Positions 36,732 through 45,624 of a DNA stretch of 64,000 bases are shown here, in pieces; within the stretch, counting starts at the first letter, position 1, and the number at the start of each line of letters is the position of its first letter. The DNA comes from Pseudomonas sp. UBA4617 (GTDB taxonomy: Bacteria; Pseudomonadota; Gammaproteobacteria; Pseudomonadales; Pseudomonadaceae). The position numbers were made by a program, and so were the translations under genes. The notes beneath the pieces were generated by a model. That model saw only the letters and a program-made list of their open reading frames with translations, ran no database searches and had not been told where the DNA came from. The DNA lies in the NCBI RefSeq assembly GCF_002386445.1, contig NZ_DGIR01000052.1:1057-65056 (forward strand). The letters run 5' to 3'.

Positions 36732-38555
36732 CTACTCGCTATGCAGGCTGGCATAAATCGACTCGGCAAGCTTTTTACTGATGCCGGGGGCCTTGGCAAT
36801 TTCATCGACACTGGCGCGGTTGAGTTCCTGCAGGCCGCCGAAATGTTTCAGCAGGTCGCGGCGGCGCTTGGGCCCTACCCCGGCCACATCTTCCAGGCTG
36901 GACACCCGCCGCGCCTTGCCGCGCCGCGCGCGGTGGCCGGTGATGGCGAAACGGTGCGCTTCGTCGCGGATCTGCTGGATCAGGTGCAACGCCGGTGAAT
37001 CGCCCTTGAGGGTGAATTCGTGATGCACATCATTCAGGTACAGGGTTTCGAAGCCGGCCTTGCGCGTTACGCCCTTGGCCACACCGAGCAGGGTCAGGTC
37101 GGTAAAGCCCAGCTCCTGCATGACGTCGCGGGCCATGTTCAACTGGCCTTTGCCACCATCCACCAGCAGCACGTCGGGCAGCTTGCCCTCGCCATCGCGA
37201 ATGCGCCCGTAGCGGCGAGTCAGGGCCTGGTGCATGGCGGCGTAGTCGTCGCCGGCGGTGACGCCTTCGATGTTGAAACGGCGGTAGTCCGACTTCAACG
37301 GGCCTTCCGGGCCGAACACCACGCAGCTGGCCACCGTGGCCTCGCCGCTGGAGTGGCTGATGTCGTAGCACTCCAGGCGCTGCGGCACTTCGTCCAGGCC
37401 CAGCACCTCGGCCAACGCTTCGAAGCGTGCGGCCATGTGCTGGCGGTTGGCCAGGCGTGCATTGAGGGCCTGCTCGGCATTGGTCACCGCCAGCTGCTGC
37501 CAGCGGGCGCGGGTGCCGCGCACCCGGTGGCTGATGGCCAGTTCGCGGCCACGCAGGGTCTGCAGGGCTTCGCCGATGGCCTCGAAGTCTTCATGCAGCA
37601 CGTTGACGATCAGTTCGCCGGGCAGTTCGCGCTCGGCATTGCCCAGGTAGTACTGGGCAAGGAACGCGGCCATCACTTCGGCCACCTCCTCCTCGATGCC
37701 AACCTGCGGGAAGAAGTTCTTGCTGCCCAGCACCCGCCCGCCACGCACGCTGATCAGGTGCACGCAGGCGCCGCCGGGGTTGACGAAAGCGGCGACGACG
37801 TCGACGTCGCCACTGCCGCCTTCGATGTATTGCTGGTCCTGGACCCGGCGCAACAGGGCGATCTGGTCACGCAACTCGGCGGCCTTCTCGAAGTTGAGGG
37901 CCATGGCGGCCTTCTCCATCTCGGCATTCAGCTCGTTGCCCAGCTGCTGGCTACGGCCTTCGAGGAACATCACCGAGTGGCGCACGTCTTCAGCATATTC
38001 CTCGGCGCCCACCAGCCCGGTGCACGGCCCTTTGCAGCGCTTGATCTGGTACTGCAGGCACGGTCGGGTGCGGTTGGCGTAGTAGCTGTCTTCGCACTGG
38101 CGCACCGAAAAGGCCTTTTGCAGCAGGCTGAGGCTTTCACGTATGGCTCCGGCGCTGGGATACGGGCCAAAGTAGCGGCCCTTGGCCTTCTTCGCCCCAC
38201 GGTGAATGCCCAAGCGCGGAAATTCGCCGTCGGAAAGAAACACGTAGGGGTAGGATTTATCGTCGCGCAACAGGATGTTGTACGGCGGTCGCCACTCCTT
38301 GATCAGGTTCTGCTCCAGCAGCAGCGCCTCGGTTTCGTTGGCGGTGATGGTGGTTTCGACCTGGGCGATGCGCGCCACCAGCGCAGCGGTCTTGGGTGCC
38401 AGGCCGGTCTTGCGGAAGTAGCTGGCCAGGCGTTTCTTGAGGTTCTTGGCCTTGCCTACGTAAAGCAGGCGAGCTTCGCCATCGAACATCCGGTAAACGC
38501 CCGGGCGACCGCTGCAGGTCGCCAGGAAAGCACTGGCATCGAAAACTTGGGACAT
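36732..38555 (-). CDS. uvrC: Excinuclease ABC subunit C
   Basis: The 607-residue protein has the full UvrC layout: GIY-YIG nuclease at the N-terminus (PGVYRMF, LLYVGKAKNLKKR), a Cys-rich stretch (RPCLQYQIKRCKGPC), a UVR helix pair (NFEKAAELRDQIALLRR), the RNase H-like C-terminal nuclease (YDISHSSGE, LLVDGGKGQL, RDEAHRFA) and tandem HhH repeats (DVAGVGPKRRRDLL, APGISKKLAESIY). It makes the two incisions in nucleotide excision repair together with UvrA and UvrB. It starts 4 bp after gacA, so the genes are co-transcribed. Confidence 0.98.
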   Translation of the reverse strand: MSQVFDASAFLATCSGRPGVYRMFDGEARLLYVGKAKNLKKRLASYFRKTGLAPKTAALVARIAQVETTITANETEALLLEQNLIKEWRPPYNILLRDDKSYPYVFLSDGEFPRLGIHRGAKKAKGRYFGPYPSAGAIRESLSLLQKAFSVRQCEDSYYANRTRPCLQYQIKRCKGPCTGLVGAEEYAEDVRHSVMFLEGRSQQLGNELNAEMEKAAMALNFEKAAELRDQIALLRRVQDQQYIEGGSGDVDVVAAFVNPGGACVHLISVRGGRVLGSKNFFPQVGIEEEVAEVMAAFLAQYYLGNAERELPGELIVNVLHEDFEAIGEALQTLRGRELAISHRVRGTRARWQQLAVTNAEQALNARLANRQHMAARFEALAEVLGLDEVPQRLECYDISHSSGEATVASCVVFGPEGPLKSDYRRFNIEGVTAGDDYAAMHQALTRRYGRIRDGEGKLPDVLLVDGGKGQLNMARDVMQELGFTDLTLLGVAKGVTRKAGFETLYLNDVHHEFTLKGDSPALHLIQQIRDEAHRFAITGHRARRGKARRVSSLEDVAGVGPKRRRDLLKHFGGLQELNRASVDEIAKAPGISKKLAESIYASLHSE

Positions 38556-38559
38556 GAGG

Positions 38560-39198
38560 TTACAGGCTTGCGTCGACCATACCGTGGCGAACGGCCAGCA
38601 AGGTCAGTTCGACGTCGCTGGTGACCGAGAGTTTTTCAAAGATCCGATACCGGTAAGTATTGACGGTCTTGGGCGACAGGCACAACTTGTCGGAGATGAT
38701 CTGCACTTTCTGGCAGCCGACGATCATCAGCGCGATCTGGATTTCCCGTTCCGACAGGGCATCGAACGGCGAGCCCTGTGGCTGGAAGGGTTTAAGCGCC
38801 AGCTGCTGGGCGATCTGCGGGCTGATGTAGCGCTGGCCGGCGAAGGCCAGGCGGATGGCCTGGACCATTTCGTCAAGGCCTGCGCCCTTGGTCAGGTAGC
38901 CGGCGGCGCCGGCCTGCAACAGGCGTGTGGGGAACGGGTCTTCCTCACAGACGGTCACAGCCACTACCTTGATGTCCGGGTGGCTGCGCAGCAACTTGCG
39001 GGTGGCCTCGAGGCCGCCGATGCCGGGCATTTTCACGTCCATCAGCACCACATCCGGCTTCAACTCACGGGCCAGCTTGAGCGCCGACTCGCCCGAGTCC
39101 CCCTCACCCACCACCTGCAGGCCGTCGATGTCGGCCAGCATGCGGGTAATACCGGTTCGTACCAGATCGTGATCGTCAACCACTAGGACCCTAATCAA
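38560..39198 (-). CDS. gacA: Response regulator GacA (LuxR/FixJ type)
   Basis: The start is placed at TTG 39198 (MIRVLVVDDHDLVRTG), because GAGG lies 7 bp before it. The in-frame GTG at 39204 would leave almost no spacing. The 212 residues comprise a receiver domain (DDH near 8-10, phospho-acceptor Asp in VVLMDVKMPG near 54, Lys in LTKGAG) and a LuxR-type helix-turn-helix (LSEREIQIALM, DKLCLSPKTVNTYRYRIFEKL). GacA, with its sensor GacS, activates small RNAs that relieve RsmA repression and so controls secondary metabolites, exoenzymes and often toxins in Pseudomonas. Direct control of this window's NRPS or RHS genes is plausible but not shown by sequence. Confidence 0.97.
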   Translation of the reverse strand: MIRVLVVDDHDLVRTGITRMLADIDGLQVVGEGDSGESALKLARELKPDVVLMDVKMPGIGGLEATRKLLRSHPDIKVVAVTVCEEDPFPTRLLQAGAAGYLTKGAGLDEMVQAIRLAFAGQRYISPQIAQQLALKPFQPQGSPFDALSEREIQIALMIVGCQKVQIISDKLCLSPKTVNTYRYRIFEKLSVTSDVELTLLAVRHGMVDASL

Positions 39199-39261
39199 GC
39201 ACACACCTCGTCAGCAGGGCGATTGGATCCCGCCACCTTAACAAAATTTTTCATGGCGGGC

Positions 39262-39651
39262 CTAACGCATTCCTTCTGTCAGAAATGACTGAGCTTCGGT
39301 GTTGAACGGTCTCGCTGCCTGCCGTGGCCTGGCGTTGTGGGTCAAGCGCGCCATCAAGTGCCAAAGTGCTGCCTGATCGTCGCTCGACAACTGCCGGAAA
39401 GCTGCCAGCAAACCGGCCTCATCCATGCTCAGCGCCTCCAGTGCTGCCGGGGTGCGCGTGCCGCTGAGCACATAGAGGGCATCCACACCCTGCGCCGCCA
39501 ATGCCGCCAGGTAATCGAGCCGCGGCGTGCGTTCGCCACTCTCGTATTTGCCTTGGGCGTTGGGTTCGACCCCACCAATATCGCCAAACGCCCGCTGGGT
39601 CATACCCAGGCGCTCACGCTCTTTCCGCAACCGCGGCCCGATTCCATCCAT
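39262..39651 (-). CDS. XRE-family DNA-binding protein
   Basis: The start at 39651 (MDGIGPRLRKERERLG) has AGGAG 8 bp upstream; a longer frame begins at 39678. The 129 residues start with a Cro/C1-type helix-turn-helix (RLRKERERLGMTQRAFGD, KYESGERTPRLDYLAALA), followed by an Ala/Leu-rich tail of unknown role. It is a chromosomal, stand-alone regulator; the target is unknown. Similar small regulators occur both in prophage-derived and core settings, and nothing nearby suggests phage. Confidence 0.85.
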   Translation of the reverse strand: MDGIGPRLRKERERLGMTQRAFGDIGGVEPNAQGKYESGERTPRLDYLAALAAQGVDALYVLSGTRTPAALEALSMDEAGLLAAFRQLSSDDQAALWHLMARLTHNARPRQAARPFNTEAQSFLTEGMR

Positions 39652-39720
39652 AGCGGTTCTCCTGTTGCCAGGGTTCACTATGCCGATGCTCTTTGGCCAC
39701 TACAAGCCACCATTAAGCTA

Positions 39721-40152
39721 TCAATCAATCGTGCGCTGCATGCGCACGAAACATTCGTCCTCGCCCATTTCGACAAAGCCGTGCCGCTGGTACAACTGGC
39801 GCGCCGGGTTGCTGCGAAACACCATCAACCGCAGCAGGGGCAGGCGGCGCTGCCTGGCCCATTGCGCCAGTTGCTCCAGTACCCAGCTGCCGACGCCCCG
39901 CCCACGCTGCTCCGGAAGCAGGTGCAGTTCGCGGATGAACAAGGCCTGACGGTCCTGGCTGAGGCTGCAAAAACCCAGCAGGGAATCACCTTCGGTGACC
40001 AACCACTGCTCACGCCAGCCCCAGGCCTCGTCGAACGCTTCCTCGAGCCACAACAGACCATATTCGTGGTAGTACGGCAGCATGGCACGCCGCGTCAGAT
40101 CGCGGGCGAAGGCGCAGTGGCTGGCGTTGGCGGGGGTAAGGCTCAGCGGCAT
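39721..40152 (-). CDS. GNAT-family N-acetyltransferase
   Basis: Start 40152 (MPLSLTPANASH) gives 143 residues; an upstream ATG at 40194 would overlap the DUF488 gene by 19 bp. Neither has a strong ribosome binding site. GNAT features are present: ELHLLPEQRGRGVGSWVL (acetyl-CoA-binding Q/RxxGxG/A) and a C-terminal SNPARQLYQRHGFVEMG. The protein should transfer an acetyl group to an amine; the substrate is unknown. It lies behind DUF488 on the same strand. Confidence 0.85.
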   Translation of the reverse strand: MPLSLTPANASHCAFARDLTRRAMLPYYHEYGLLWLEEAFDEAWGWREQWLVTEGDSLLGFCSLSQDRQALFIRELHLLPEQRGRGVGSWVLEQLAQWARQRRLPLLRLMVFRSNPARQLYQRHGFVEMGEDECFVRMQRTID

Positions 40153-40175
40153 CAACTGTCGGACTCTCGGGTTCG

Positions 40176-40565
40176 TCAATCCTGGGCGTAGCATACCGGC
40201 GAACTGCCGGGCCCTCGCCTATCCAGCTCGTCTTCAAGCCATTCGGCCAGCACCCGGGCATTGTTACACTCGGTGTCCTTGCCGGCGTAGAGCAAGGTCA
40301 GCGTACCCTTCCCTGCCACGTCCAATAGCGCATACCAATGTGCGGGATGATCTGCCAGCTCTTGCCGGTAGCGCTGGGCAAAACCGGTGAAGTCCACGCT
40401 TCCCTGATGAAATGCCTTGCGCAACTCATCCGAGGGCGCAACTTCGCGCAACCACTGCCCGTGCAGGTCCTCCTTGCGCTTGTTACGCGGCCACAGGCGA
40501 TCGACCAGCACCCGCTGGCCATCGCCTGGCTCAATCGCATCGTAGACACGCTTGCAGCGAATCAT
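40176..40565 (-). CDS. DUF488 family protein (YeaO-like)
   Basis: The protein has 129 residues. It starts MIRCKRVYDAIEPGDG and has the family stretches VLVDRLWPRNKRKEDL, WLREVAPSDELRKAFH and LTLLYAGKDTECNNA. The family is widespread in bacteria and has no settled function. It probably forms a small operon with the GNAT gene downstream. Confidence 0.85.
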   Translation of the reverse strand: MIRCKRVYDAIEPGDGQRVLVDRLWPRNKRKEDLHGQWLREVAPSDELRKAFHQGSVDFTGFAQRYRQELADHPAHWYALLDVAGKGTLTLLYAGKDTECNNARVLAEWLEDELDRRGPGSSPVCYAQD

Positions 40566-40692
40566 CGGTTTTTCCTGCCGTTACCGTCCGTCATAAGCCT
40601 AGGTAATTCATTGATCGAGGTCACGGCCAGGCGTCGAATTGTTTCTATGCTCAAGGCCTTCGGCACCTTCGCCAACGCCAACCGGAGCCCTC

Positions 40693-42195
40693 ATGGCTAC
40701 CCCGTTACTGGCCAGCCAGCCGCAGCTGGCCGAACAGCACGCCCGTCCGCAGCTGGCGCAAAAACCTGGCCGCGCCACCCTGGCGTTGTTCTTCGGCCTG
40801 CTGCTGGCCGGCCTCGCCTACAGCGCCTGGAGCCTGAAACAGGACGTCAGTGCCAGCGACACGGTAATCACCACCGTCACACCATTCCTGCTGCTGGGCC
40901 TGGCGTTGCTGATTGCCCTGGGCTTCGAGTTCGTCAATGGCTTCCATGACACCGCCAACGCAGTCGCCACGGTGATCTACACCCACGCCCTGCCAGCACC
41001 TGTGGCGGTGGTCTGGTCCGGCCTGTGCAATTTCCTTGGCGTGCTGCTTTCCAGCGGTGCGGTGGCGTTCGGCATCATCGCCCTGCTACCGGTGGAGCTG
41101 ATCTTGCAGGTCGGCTCTTCAGCCGGCTTCGCCATGGTCTTCGCCCTGCTGCTGGCGGCAATCATCTGGAACCTCGGCACCTGGTGGCTGGGCCTGCCGG
41201 CCTCCTCTTCGCACACCCTGATCGGTTCGATCATCGGCGTCGGCGTGGCCAATGCGCTGATGCATGGGCGTGACGGCACCAGCGGGGTGGACTGGTCCCA
41301 GGCCAGCAAGGTCGGCTATGCCCTGCTGTTCTCACCCCTGATCGGTTTCGTCTGTGCCGCCCTGCTGCTGGTGGCATTGCGGGCGCTGGTCAAGCGCAAG
41401 GCACTGTACCAGGCACCGCAGAGGCAAACGCCACCGCCGTGGTGGATTCGCGGCGTGCTGAACAAGACCATGCCCACCGAGCAGGCGCTGCAGTTTTCCG
41501 CCATTGCCGAGGTTACCCGCCAGGCGCTGGTACGCAGTGCCCCGCAAGCCGCCCCGGCCGACCCGCGGCAGGTGCTGACCACTTTCATTGCCCAGCCCAA
41601 GGCCAGCCCGCAACTGGTGCCGGCGCTGGCGGCACTGACCGGCATGATCGGCCAGCAGGTCAAGGGCTATGGTTCGCTCAAGCGAGTACCGGCCGAGGCC
41701 ATGGCCAACGTGCGCAATGACATGTACCTGGCCAGCGAAGCCATCCGCCTGATCGAGAAAAGCCTGGTGAGCTTCGATGCCGACACCCGCAGCCATGTGC
41801 AGTTGTTCAAGACCCAACTGGATGATGCTACCCGCTACATCCCGCTGTGGGTGAAGGTGGCCGTGGCCATCGCGTTGGGGTTGGGGACCATGGTTGGCTG
41901 GCGGCGCATCGTAGTGACGGTGGGCGAAAACATCGGCAAGACCCATCTCAGCTACGCCCAGGGCGCTTCGGCCGAACTGGTGGCGATGTGTACTATTGGC
42001 GCAGCGGACCTGTTCGGGTTACCGGTGTCGACCACTCATGTGCTGAGCTCCGGCGTCGCCGGGACCATGATGGCCAACGGGTCGGGCCTGCAGAAGCGCA
42101 CACTGGTCCATTTGTTACTGGCCTGGGTGCTGACATTGCCGGCGGCGATGCTGTTGGCTGGCAGCCTTTACTGGCTGATGCCCGCCATTTTCTGA
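40693..42195 (+). CDS. pitA: PiT-family inorganic phosphate transporter, apparent internal in-frame deletion
   Basis: Start 40693 has GGAG 5 bp upstream and gives 500 residues. The N-terminal half carries the first PiT signature (GFEFVNGFHDTANAVATVIY), then SSSHTLIGSIIGVGVANA. The C-terminal part matches E. coli PitA closely (GLGTMVGWRRI, PVSTTHVLSSGVAGTM). Between PPPWWIRGVL and NKTMPTEQ, near 41460, the segment that in PitA holds the second signature (about SHGANDGQKG) plus a membrane helix, some 40 residues, is missing with the frame kept. That motif belongs to the duplicated transport core, so activity is doubtful. Alternatives are an assembly error or a divergent but working variant. The PitA comparison is from memory. 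Confidence 0.85.
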   Translation: MATPLLASQPQLAEQHARPQLAQKPGRATLALFFGLLLAGLAYSAWSLKQDVSASDTVITTVTPFLLLGLALLIALGFEFVNGFHDTANAVATVIYTHALPAPVAVVWSGLCNFLGVLLSSGAVAFGIIALLPVELILQVGSSAGFAMVFALLLAAIIWNLGTWWLGLPASSSHTLIGSIIGVGVANALMHGRDGTSGVDWSQASKVGYALLFSPLIGFVCAALLLVALRALVKRKALYQAPQRQTPPPWWIRGVLNKTMPTEQALQFSAIAEVTRQALVRSAPQAAPADPRQVLTTFIAQPKASPQLVPALAALTGMIGQQVKGYGSLKRVPAEAMANVRNDMYLASEAIRLIEKSLVSFDADTRSHVQLFKTQLDDATRYIPLWVKVAVAIALGLGTMVGWRRIVVTVGENIGKTHLSYAQGASAELVAMCTIGAADLFGLPVSTTHVLSSGVAGTMMANGSGLQKRTLVHLLLAWVLTLPAAMLLAGSLYWLMPAIF

Positions 42196-42326
42196 AACCC
42201 GCTCGCAAATCACGCAGTGTGGACGAACCCGTCAGGCCCTAGCAACTGACATATCTGCCAGTAGAGGAAAAGCTAAGGTCTGCTGATGATGATGCTTCCA
42301 TCAATCACCGCAGAAGGCGACGCATC

Positions 42327-42719
42327 ATGGCATACCAACACCAAGCGTTCGATTTCAAAAATGACAAGAGACGAGCTACAAACCAAGGCGAGTTCAAGGT
42401 AAAACTGACGCATGACGGCGTTCCGAAAGAGCTCGTGTTAACGCAAGTCCATTTCTCCCGAGTTATGATTTTCGGAATGGATGACCGTTACTTCCTGTTG
42501 ATTGGTTGCTCCACTGGGCTGGCGGTAGGGCGCCATGTGGTCGGGCAGAATCAGGGCGATCATTACGCACAGCTGGTGGTGGACAACGACAGCAAAGGTT
42601 TAGCCACCAGTGGCGAAATCTACATCATTGCAGCCAACGACAACGTCGTGAGTGGCAGTTTCAAAGTCAGCTATGACCACGGCTTCACGGCTGAAGGCAA
42701 TTTCACCGTGAGCCCGTGA
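42327..42719 (+). CDS. Hypothetical protein
   Basis: This 130-residue protein begins MAYQHQAFDFKNDKRR, preceded by AAGG about 9 bp upstream. It has alternating polar and hydrophobic residues typical of beta strands (KVKLTHDGVPKELVLTQ, SGSFKVSYDHGFTAEGNFTV), no signal peptide and no membrane helix. Base composition is a little lower in GC than its neighbours, so recent gain is possible. I do not recognise the family. Confidence 0.7.
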   Translation: MAYQHQAFDFKNDKRRATNQGEFKVKLTHDGVPKELVLTQVHFSRVMIFGMDDRYFLLIGCSTGLAVGRHVVGQNQGDHYAQLVVDNDSKGLATSGEIYIIAANDNVVSGSFKVSYDHGFTAEGNFTVSP

Positions 42720-42823
42720 GCGCAGGGTGCGGGCCGTCACGAACAGGCGCTTGGGCAGGCCTGTCCGTTGACGGTTATTCCTTACCGGGTAGCACACACG
42801 CTTGCAGCGAACCACCTGCTCAC

Positions 42824-43516
42824 CTAAGGAATTGCCAGGCCCCGCTGCACCGCTGGCCGCTGCAGGAATATTGCCAGCACCCGCTGCACTTCCTTGAACT
42901 GCTCGAAACCGACCAGCTCGCGGGCGTTGTACCGCTCTACCAGGTTACGCACCCAAGGGAAGATTGCGATATCGGCGATGCTGTAGTCAGCGACCATCCA
43001 GTCCCGCCCCTGCAGATGCCGGTCCAGCACGCCGAGCAGGCGCCTGGATTCGTTGACATAGCGATCACGCGGGCGCTTGTCTTCGTATTCCTTGCCAGCA
43101 AAGAAGTGGAAAAAGCCCAGCTGGCCGAACATTGGCCCGATGCCGCCCATCTGGAACATCAGCCACTGAAGCGTCTGATAGCGCTGGGCCGGGTCGTGGC
43201 TCAGCAACTGCCCACTCTTTTCCGCCAGGTACTGCAGGATCGCGCCTGATTCGAACAGCGCCAGCGGCTGGCCGCCCGGCCCATCGGGGTCGAGGATGGC
43301 GGGGATCTTGTTGTTGGCACTGAGCGAGATGAATTCGGGGCTCAGCTGGTCATCGTTGTCGAAACTGACCTTGTGCGGCTCGTAGGCCAGGCCGATTTCC
43401 TCCAGCATGATCGACACTTTGACGCCATTGGGCGTGGGCAGCGAATACAGCTGCAAGCGCTCGGGGTGTCGCGCCGGCCATTTACGGGTGATGGGGAATG
43501 CGCTCAGATCGGTCAT
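42824..43516 (-). CDS. Glutathione S-transferase, Nu/Ure2p-like
   Basis: The protein has 230 residues. The thioredoxin-like N-terminal domain (LQLYSLPTPNGVKVSIMLEE) includes the TPNGxKV stretch of the YfcG/YghU group, and the glutathione contact ALFESGAILQYLAEK is present. The helical C-terminal domain has SIADIAIFPWV. Members of this group use glutathione as a disulfide-bond reductase or peroxidase. The physiological substrate is not known, and the gene appears monocistronic. Confidence 0.9.
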   Translation of the reverse strand: MTDLSAFPITRKWPARHPERLQLYSLPTPNGVKVSIMLEEIGLAYEPHKVSFDNDDQLSPEFISLSANNKIPAILDPDGPGGQPLALFESGAILQYLAEKSGQLLSHDPAQRYQTLQWLMFQMGGIGPMFGQLGFFHFFAGKEYEDKRPRDRYVNESRRLLGVLDRHLQGRDWMVADYSIADIAIFPWVRNLVERYNARELVGFEQFKEVQRVLAIFLQRPAVQRGLAIP

Positions 43517-43624
43517 GCCTGGCCCCTGCAGAAATGAAAGCGACTACTTTAGGGGCAACGTCGCGGTTTGACCATCGCCTGGCAGATGAACGAAGCGCGG
43601 CTCCCTGCCGCGCCCGAGCGGCAA

Positions 43625-44398
43625 TCAGTAGCGCGGCGCCACCGCCTCGGCGCCCTGCGAGATGATCACCTCGACACGACGGTTGAGCTGGCGCGATTGC
43701 GCATCGGCATTGCTCGCCACCGGGTACTCCTTGCCATAGCCGGCAGTGGTAATACGCGCGGCCGCCACACCCTGGCGACGCAAGGCATTGGCTACGGATA
43801 CGGCACGTCGTTCTGACAGCTGCTGATTGAAGGCATCGCTACCGGTGGAGTCGGTGAACCCTTCCACCAGCACCTTGCGCTCCGGGTTGGCCAGCAGGTA
43901 CTCAGCCAGTTGCCGGATGTTTCGTTGGCTGCTGCCGCGCAGTTCCGCACGGCCGGTATCGAACAACACATCGCCGAAGGTCACCACGGTACCGCGCTCG
44001 GTCTGTTTGGCCTTGAGCGCCTGCAGCGCCTTCAGTTGGGCGGTACGCACGTCCAGCCGCGCCTGGGTACGTTGCGCCTCGATACCCTGCAAGCCGGCTT
44101 CCGCCTGGCGCAGCAGGATGGTCTGCTCGGCGCTTTCGATCTTGCGCTGGGCCAGATAGGCCAGTTGCTCGACGTCGGGCGATTTACGATTGTTCAATGA
44201 AGCCCCTTCGGCCTTGCCCAGGGCGATGTAGGCTTCCTGGGTTTCCAGTGCGGCAATCCGGCTGGCCTCAGGCTTGCCCTGCAGTACCGAGTAGGCCTCA
44301 CGGGCCTCCAGCAGGCGGGCGTTTTCCGGCGTGGCAGCGCAGCCGGCCAGCAGCAGACCAAGTAGCGAAACCATTGTAAACAGGGGGCGTTTCGACAT
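43625..44398 (-). CDS. OmpA-family lipoprotein
   Basis: Start 44398 (MSKRPLFTMVSLLG) has AAGGA 7 bp upstream; ATG 44413 overlaps the previous stop and is an alternative. A lipoprotein signal ends LLLAGC. It is followed by an Ala/Glu/Gln-rich helical part (about 30-125; coiled-coil likely) and a C-terminal OmpA domain (LFDTGRAELRGSSQRN, VEGFTDSTGSDAFNQQLSER) with the Asp and Arg that bind peptidoglycan. The protein should tie the outer membrane to the cell wall. It pairs with the DUF4398 lipoprotein directly upstream. Confidence 0.92.
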   Translation of the reverse strand: MSKRPLFTMVSLLGLLLAGCAATPENARLLEAREAYSVLQGKPEASRIAALETQEAYIALGKAEGASLNNRKSPDVEQLAYLAQRKIESAEQTILLRQAEAGLQGIEAQRTQARLDVRTAQLKALQALKAKQTERGTVVTFGDVLFDTGRAELRGSSQRNIRQLAEYLLANPERKVLVEGFTDSTGSDAFNQQLSERRAVSVANALRRQGVAAARITTAGYGKEYPVASNADAQSRQLNRRVEVIISQGAEAVAPRY

Positions 44399-44409
44399 GT
44401 TCGTGTCCT

Positions 44410-44790
44410 TCATTGGATGGCGTTTTGCGGCGCTTCGAGCATTTCCTGGCGGAGCACCTCGATGCCTTTGCGGGCGATATCCAGTTGTTCCTGGCGTTTA
44501 GCGGCCATGGCCTTGCGCTCGGCCAGACGGGCATCGGCCTCGGCCTGCTCGGCCAGCCGGCGGACCAGTTCGAGGTCGTCCTGGCCGAGGGCGCGATCCA
44601 TGGCGCTGAGCTTGTCCTGGGCCGCGCGCATCTCGACCGGGGCATATTGCGTGGCACCGGCAGACACCGCGCGATTGACCGCGCTTCGCGTCAGTTCGAT
44701 CTGCTCGTTGGGCACGAGGGCGCTGGCGCAGCCGCCGAGCAATATCAGCGAGCCGACGAGCACGCTTTTGACTGTGGATCTGGCACGCAT
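44410..44790 (-). CDS. DUF4398-like lipoprotein
   Basis: Start 44790 (MRARSTVKSVLVGSLI) has AGGAG 8 bp upstream; the frame is open further but lacks signals. The 126 residues start with a lipoprotein signal (LILLGGC), then form one long helical region rich in Ala, Glu, Arg and Gln (AAQDKLSAMDRALGQDDLEL). DUF4398 proteins often precede OmpA-type lipoproteins, as here, where the stop lies 11 bp before the next start. The role is unknown and presumably structural in the envelope. Confidence 0.85.
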   Translation of the reverse strand: MRARSTVKSVLVGSLILLGGCASALVPNEQIELTRSAVNRAVSAGATQYAPVEMRAAQDKLSAMDRALGQDDLELVRRLAEQAEADARLAERKAMAAKRQEQLDIARKGIEVLRQEMLEAPQNAIQ

Positions 44791-45071
44791 GAAAGGGTCT
44801 CCTTGAATGCGCCTGCAAAGGTTTCGGGCATGACGTTGCCGCCGTTGCCGGAGTGGTCGATGCAGAAGGTTGGGCAGGAACCAGGATGGCGGTGAGAAGC
44901 CCTTCCGCGTCAGCGGGCCGGGCAAGGGGGCAGCGTGAAATACGTGCGGGTCATCCTGGGCTTCTTGTGGTGAAGACGCGGCCAGAGTAGTGCGAAAAAC
45001 GGGAGGCCCAAATCGGACCTATCCGTGAAAGAGGTGCGTTTTTTCAACAGGCAGGCGGCATGGCGTCGGGT

Positions 45072-45569
45072 TCAACCCTGGCCATGCGCCTTGAGCTTGA
45101 GCTTTTCCGTGTCCACGCGCACGAACACCGAGTCGGCACTGACCGTCAGTACATCACCGGCCCAGACCTCGCAGAGCACCCGCGTCTTGCGCCCCACCTC
45201 ACCTTCCACGCGGGCCTTGAGCAGCAACTCGACGCCCATCGGTGTAGGTTTCAGGTAGTTCAGGCTGAGTGTGCCAGTGACGCAATCGATACGCGGCAGG
45301 CTCCCCGCTTCACGGCCTTCGGCGCGGTAGTGGTAGGCCATCGCCGTCCAGTTGGAGTGGCAGTCCACCAGCATTGCCAGCAAACCACCGTAGACCAGGC
45401 CGGGCCAGCCGATGAAGGTGCTGTCTGGTGCATGCCGGGATACCAGATGGACGCCGTCAGCGTCCCAGTGGCTTTGCAGGTGCAGGCCGCCGGGATGGGA
45501 GCAACCGCAGCCGTAGCAGGTGCCGTCGGGTGCAGCCAGGGCCTGGAGGGAAAGGGGCTGGTCGTTCAT
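45072..45569 (-). CDS. PaaI/hotdog-fold thioesterase
   Basis: Start 45569 (MNDQPLSLQALAAP) has AGGA 6 bp upstream; a longer frame runs to 45611. The 165 residues have an N-terminal CYGCG, a hotdog core with the active-site region GWPGLVYGGLLAMLVDCHS (conserved Gly-Gly and Asp) and strands GTLSLNYLKPTPMG and KARVEGEVGRKTRVLCEV. The family hydrolyses acyl-CoA thioesters. The substrate cannot be read from sequence. It lies 13 bp before the gabP stop on the same strand but is probably an independent unit. Confidence 0.85.
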   Translation of the reverse strand: MNDQPLSLQALAAPDGTCYGCGCSHPGGLHLQSHWDADGVHLVSRHAPDSTFIGWPGLVYGGLLAMLVDCHSNWTAMAYHYRAEGREAGSLPRIDCVTGTLSLNYLKPTPMGVELLLKARVEGEVGRKTRVLCEVWAGDVLTVSADSVFVRVDTEKLKLKAHGQG

Positions 45570-45624
45570 ACGCATCCTGTGCTTGTTGGAATGGGGGCGA
45601 TAGGCCCCCATTTAAGCAGAAACA

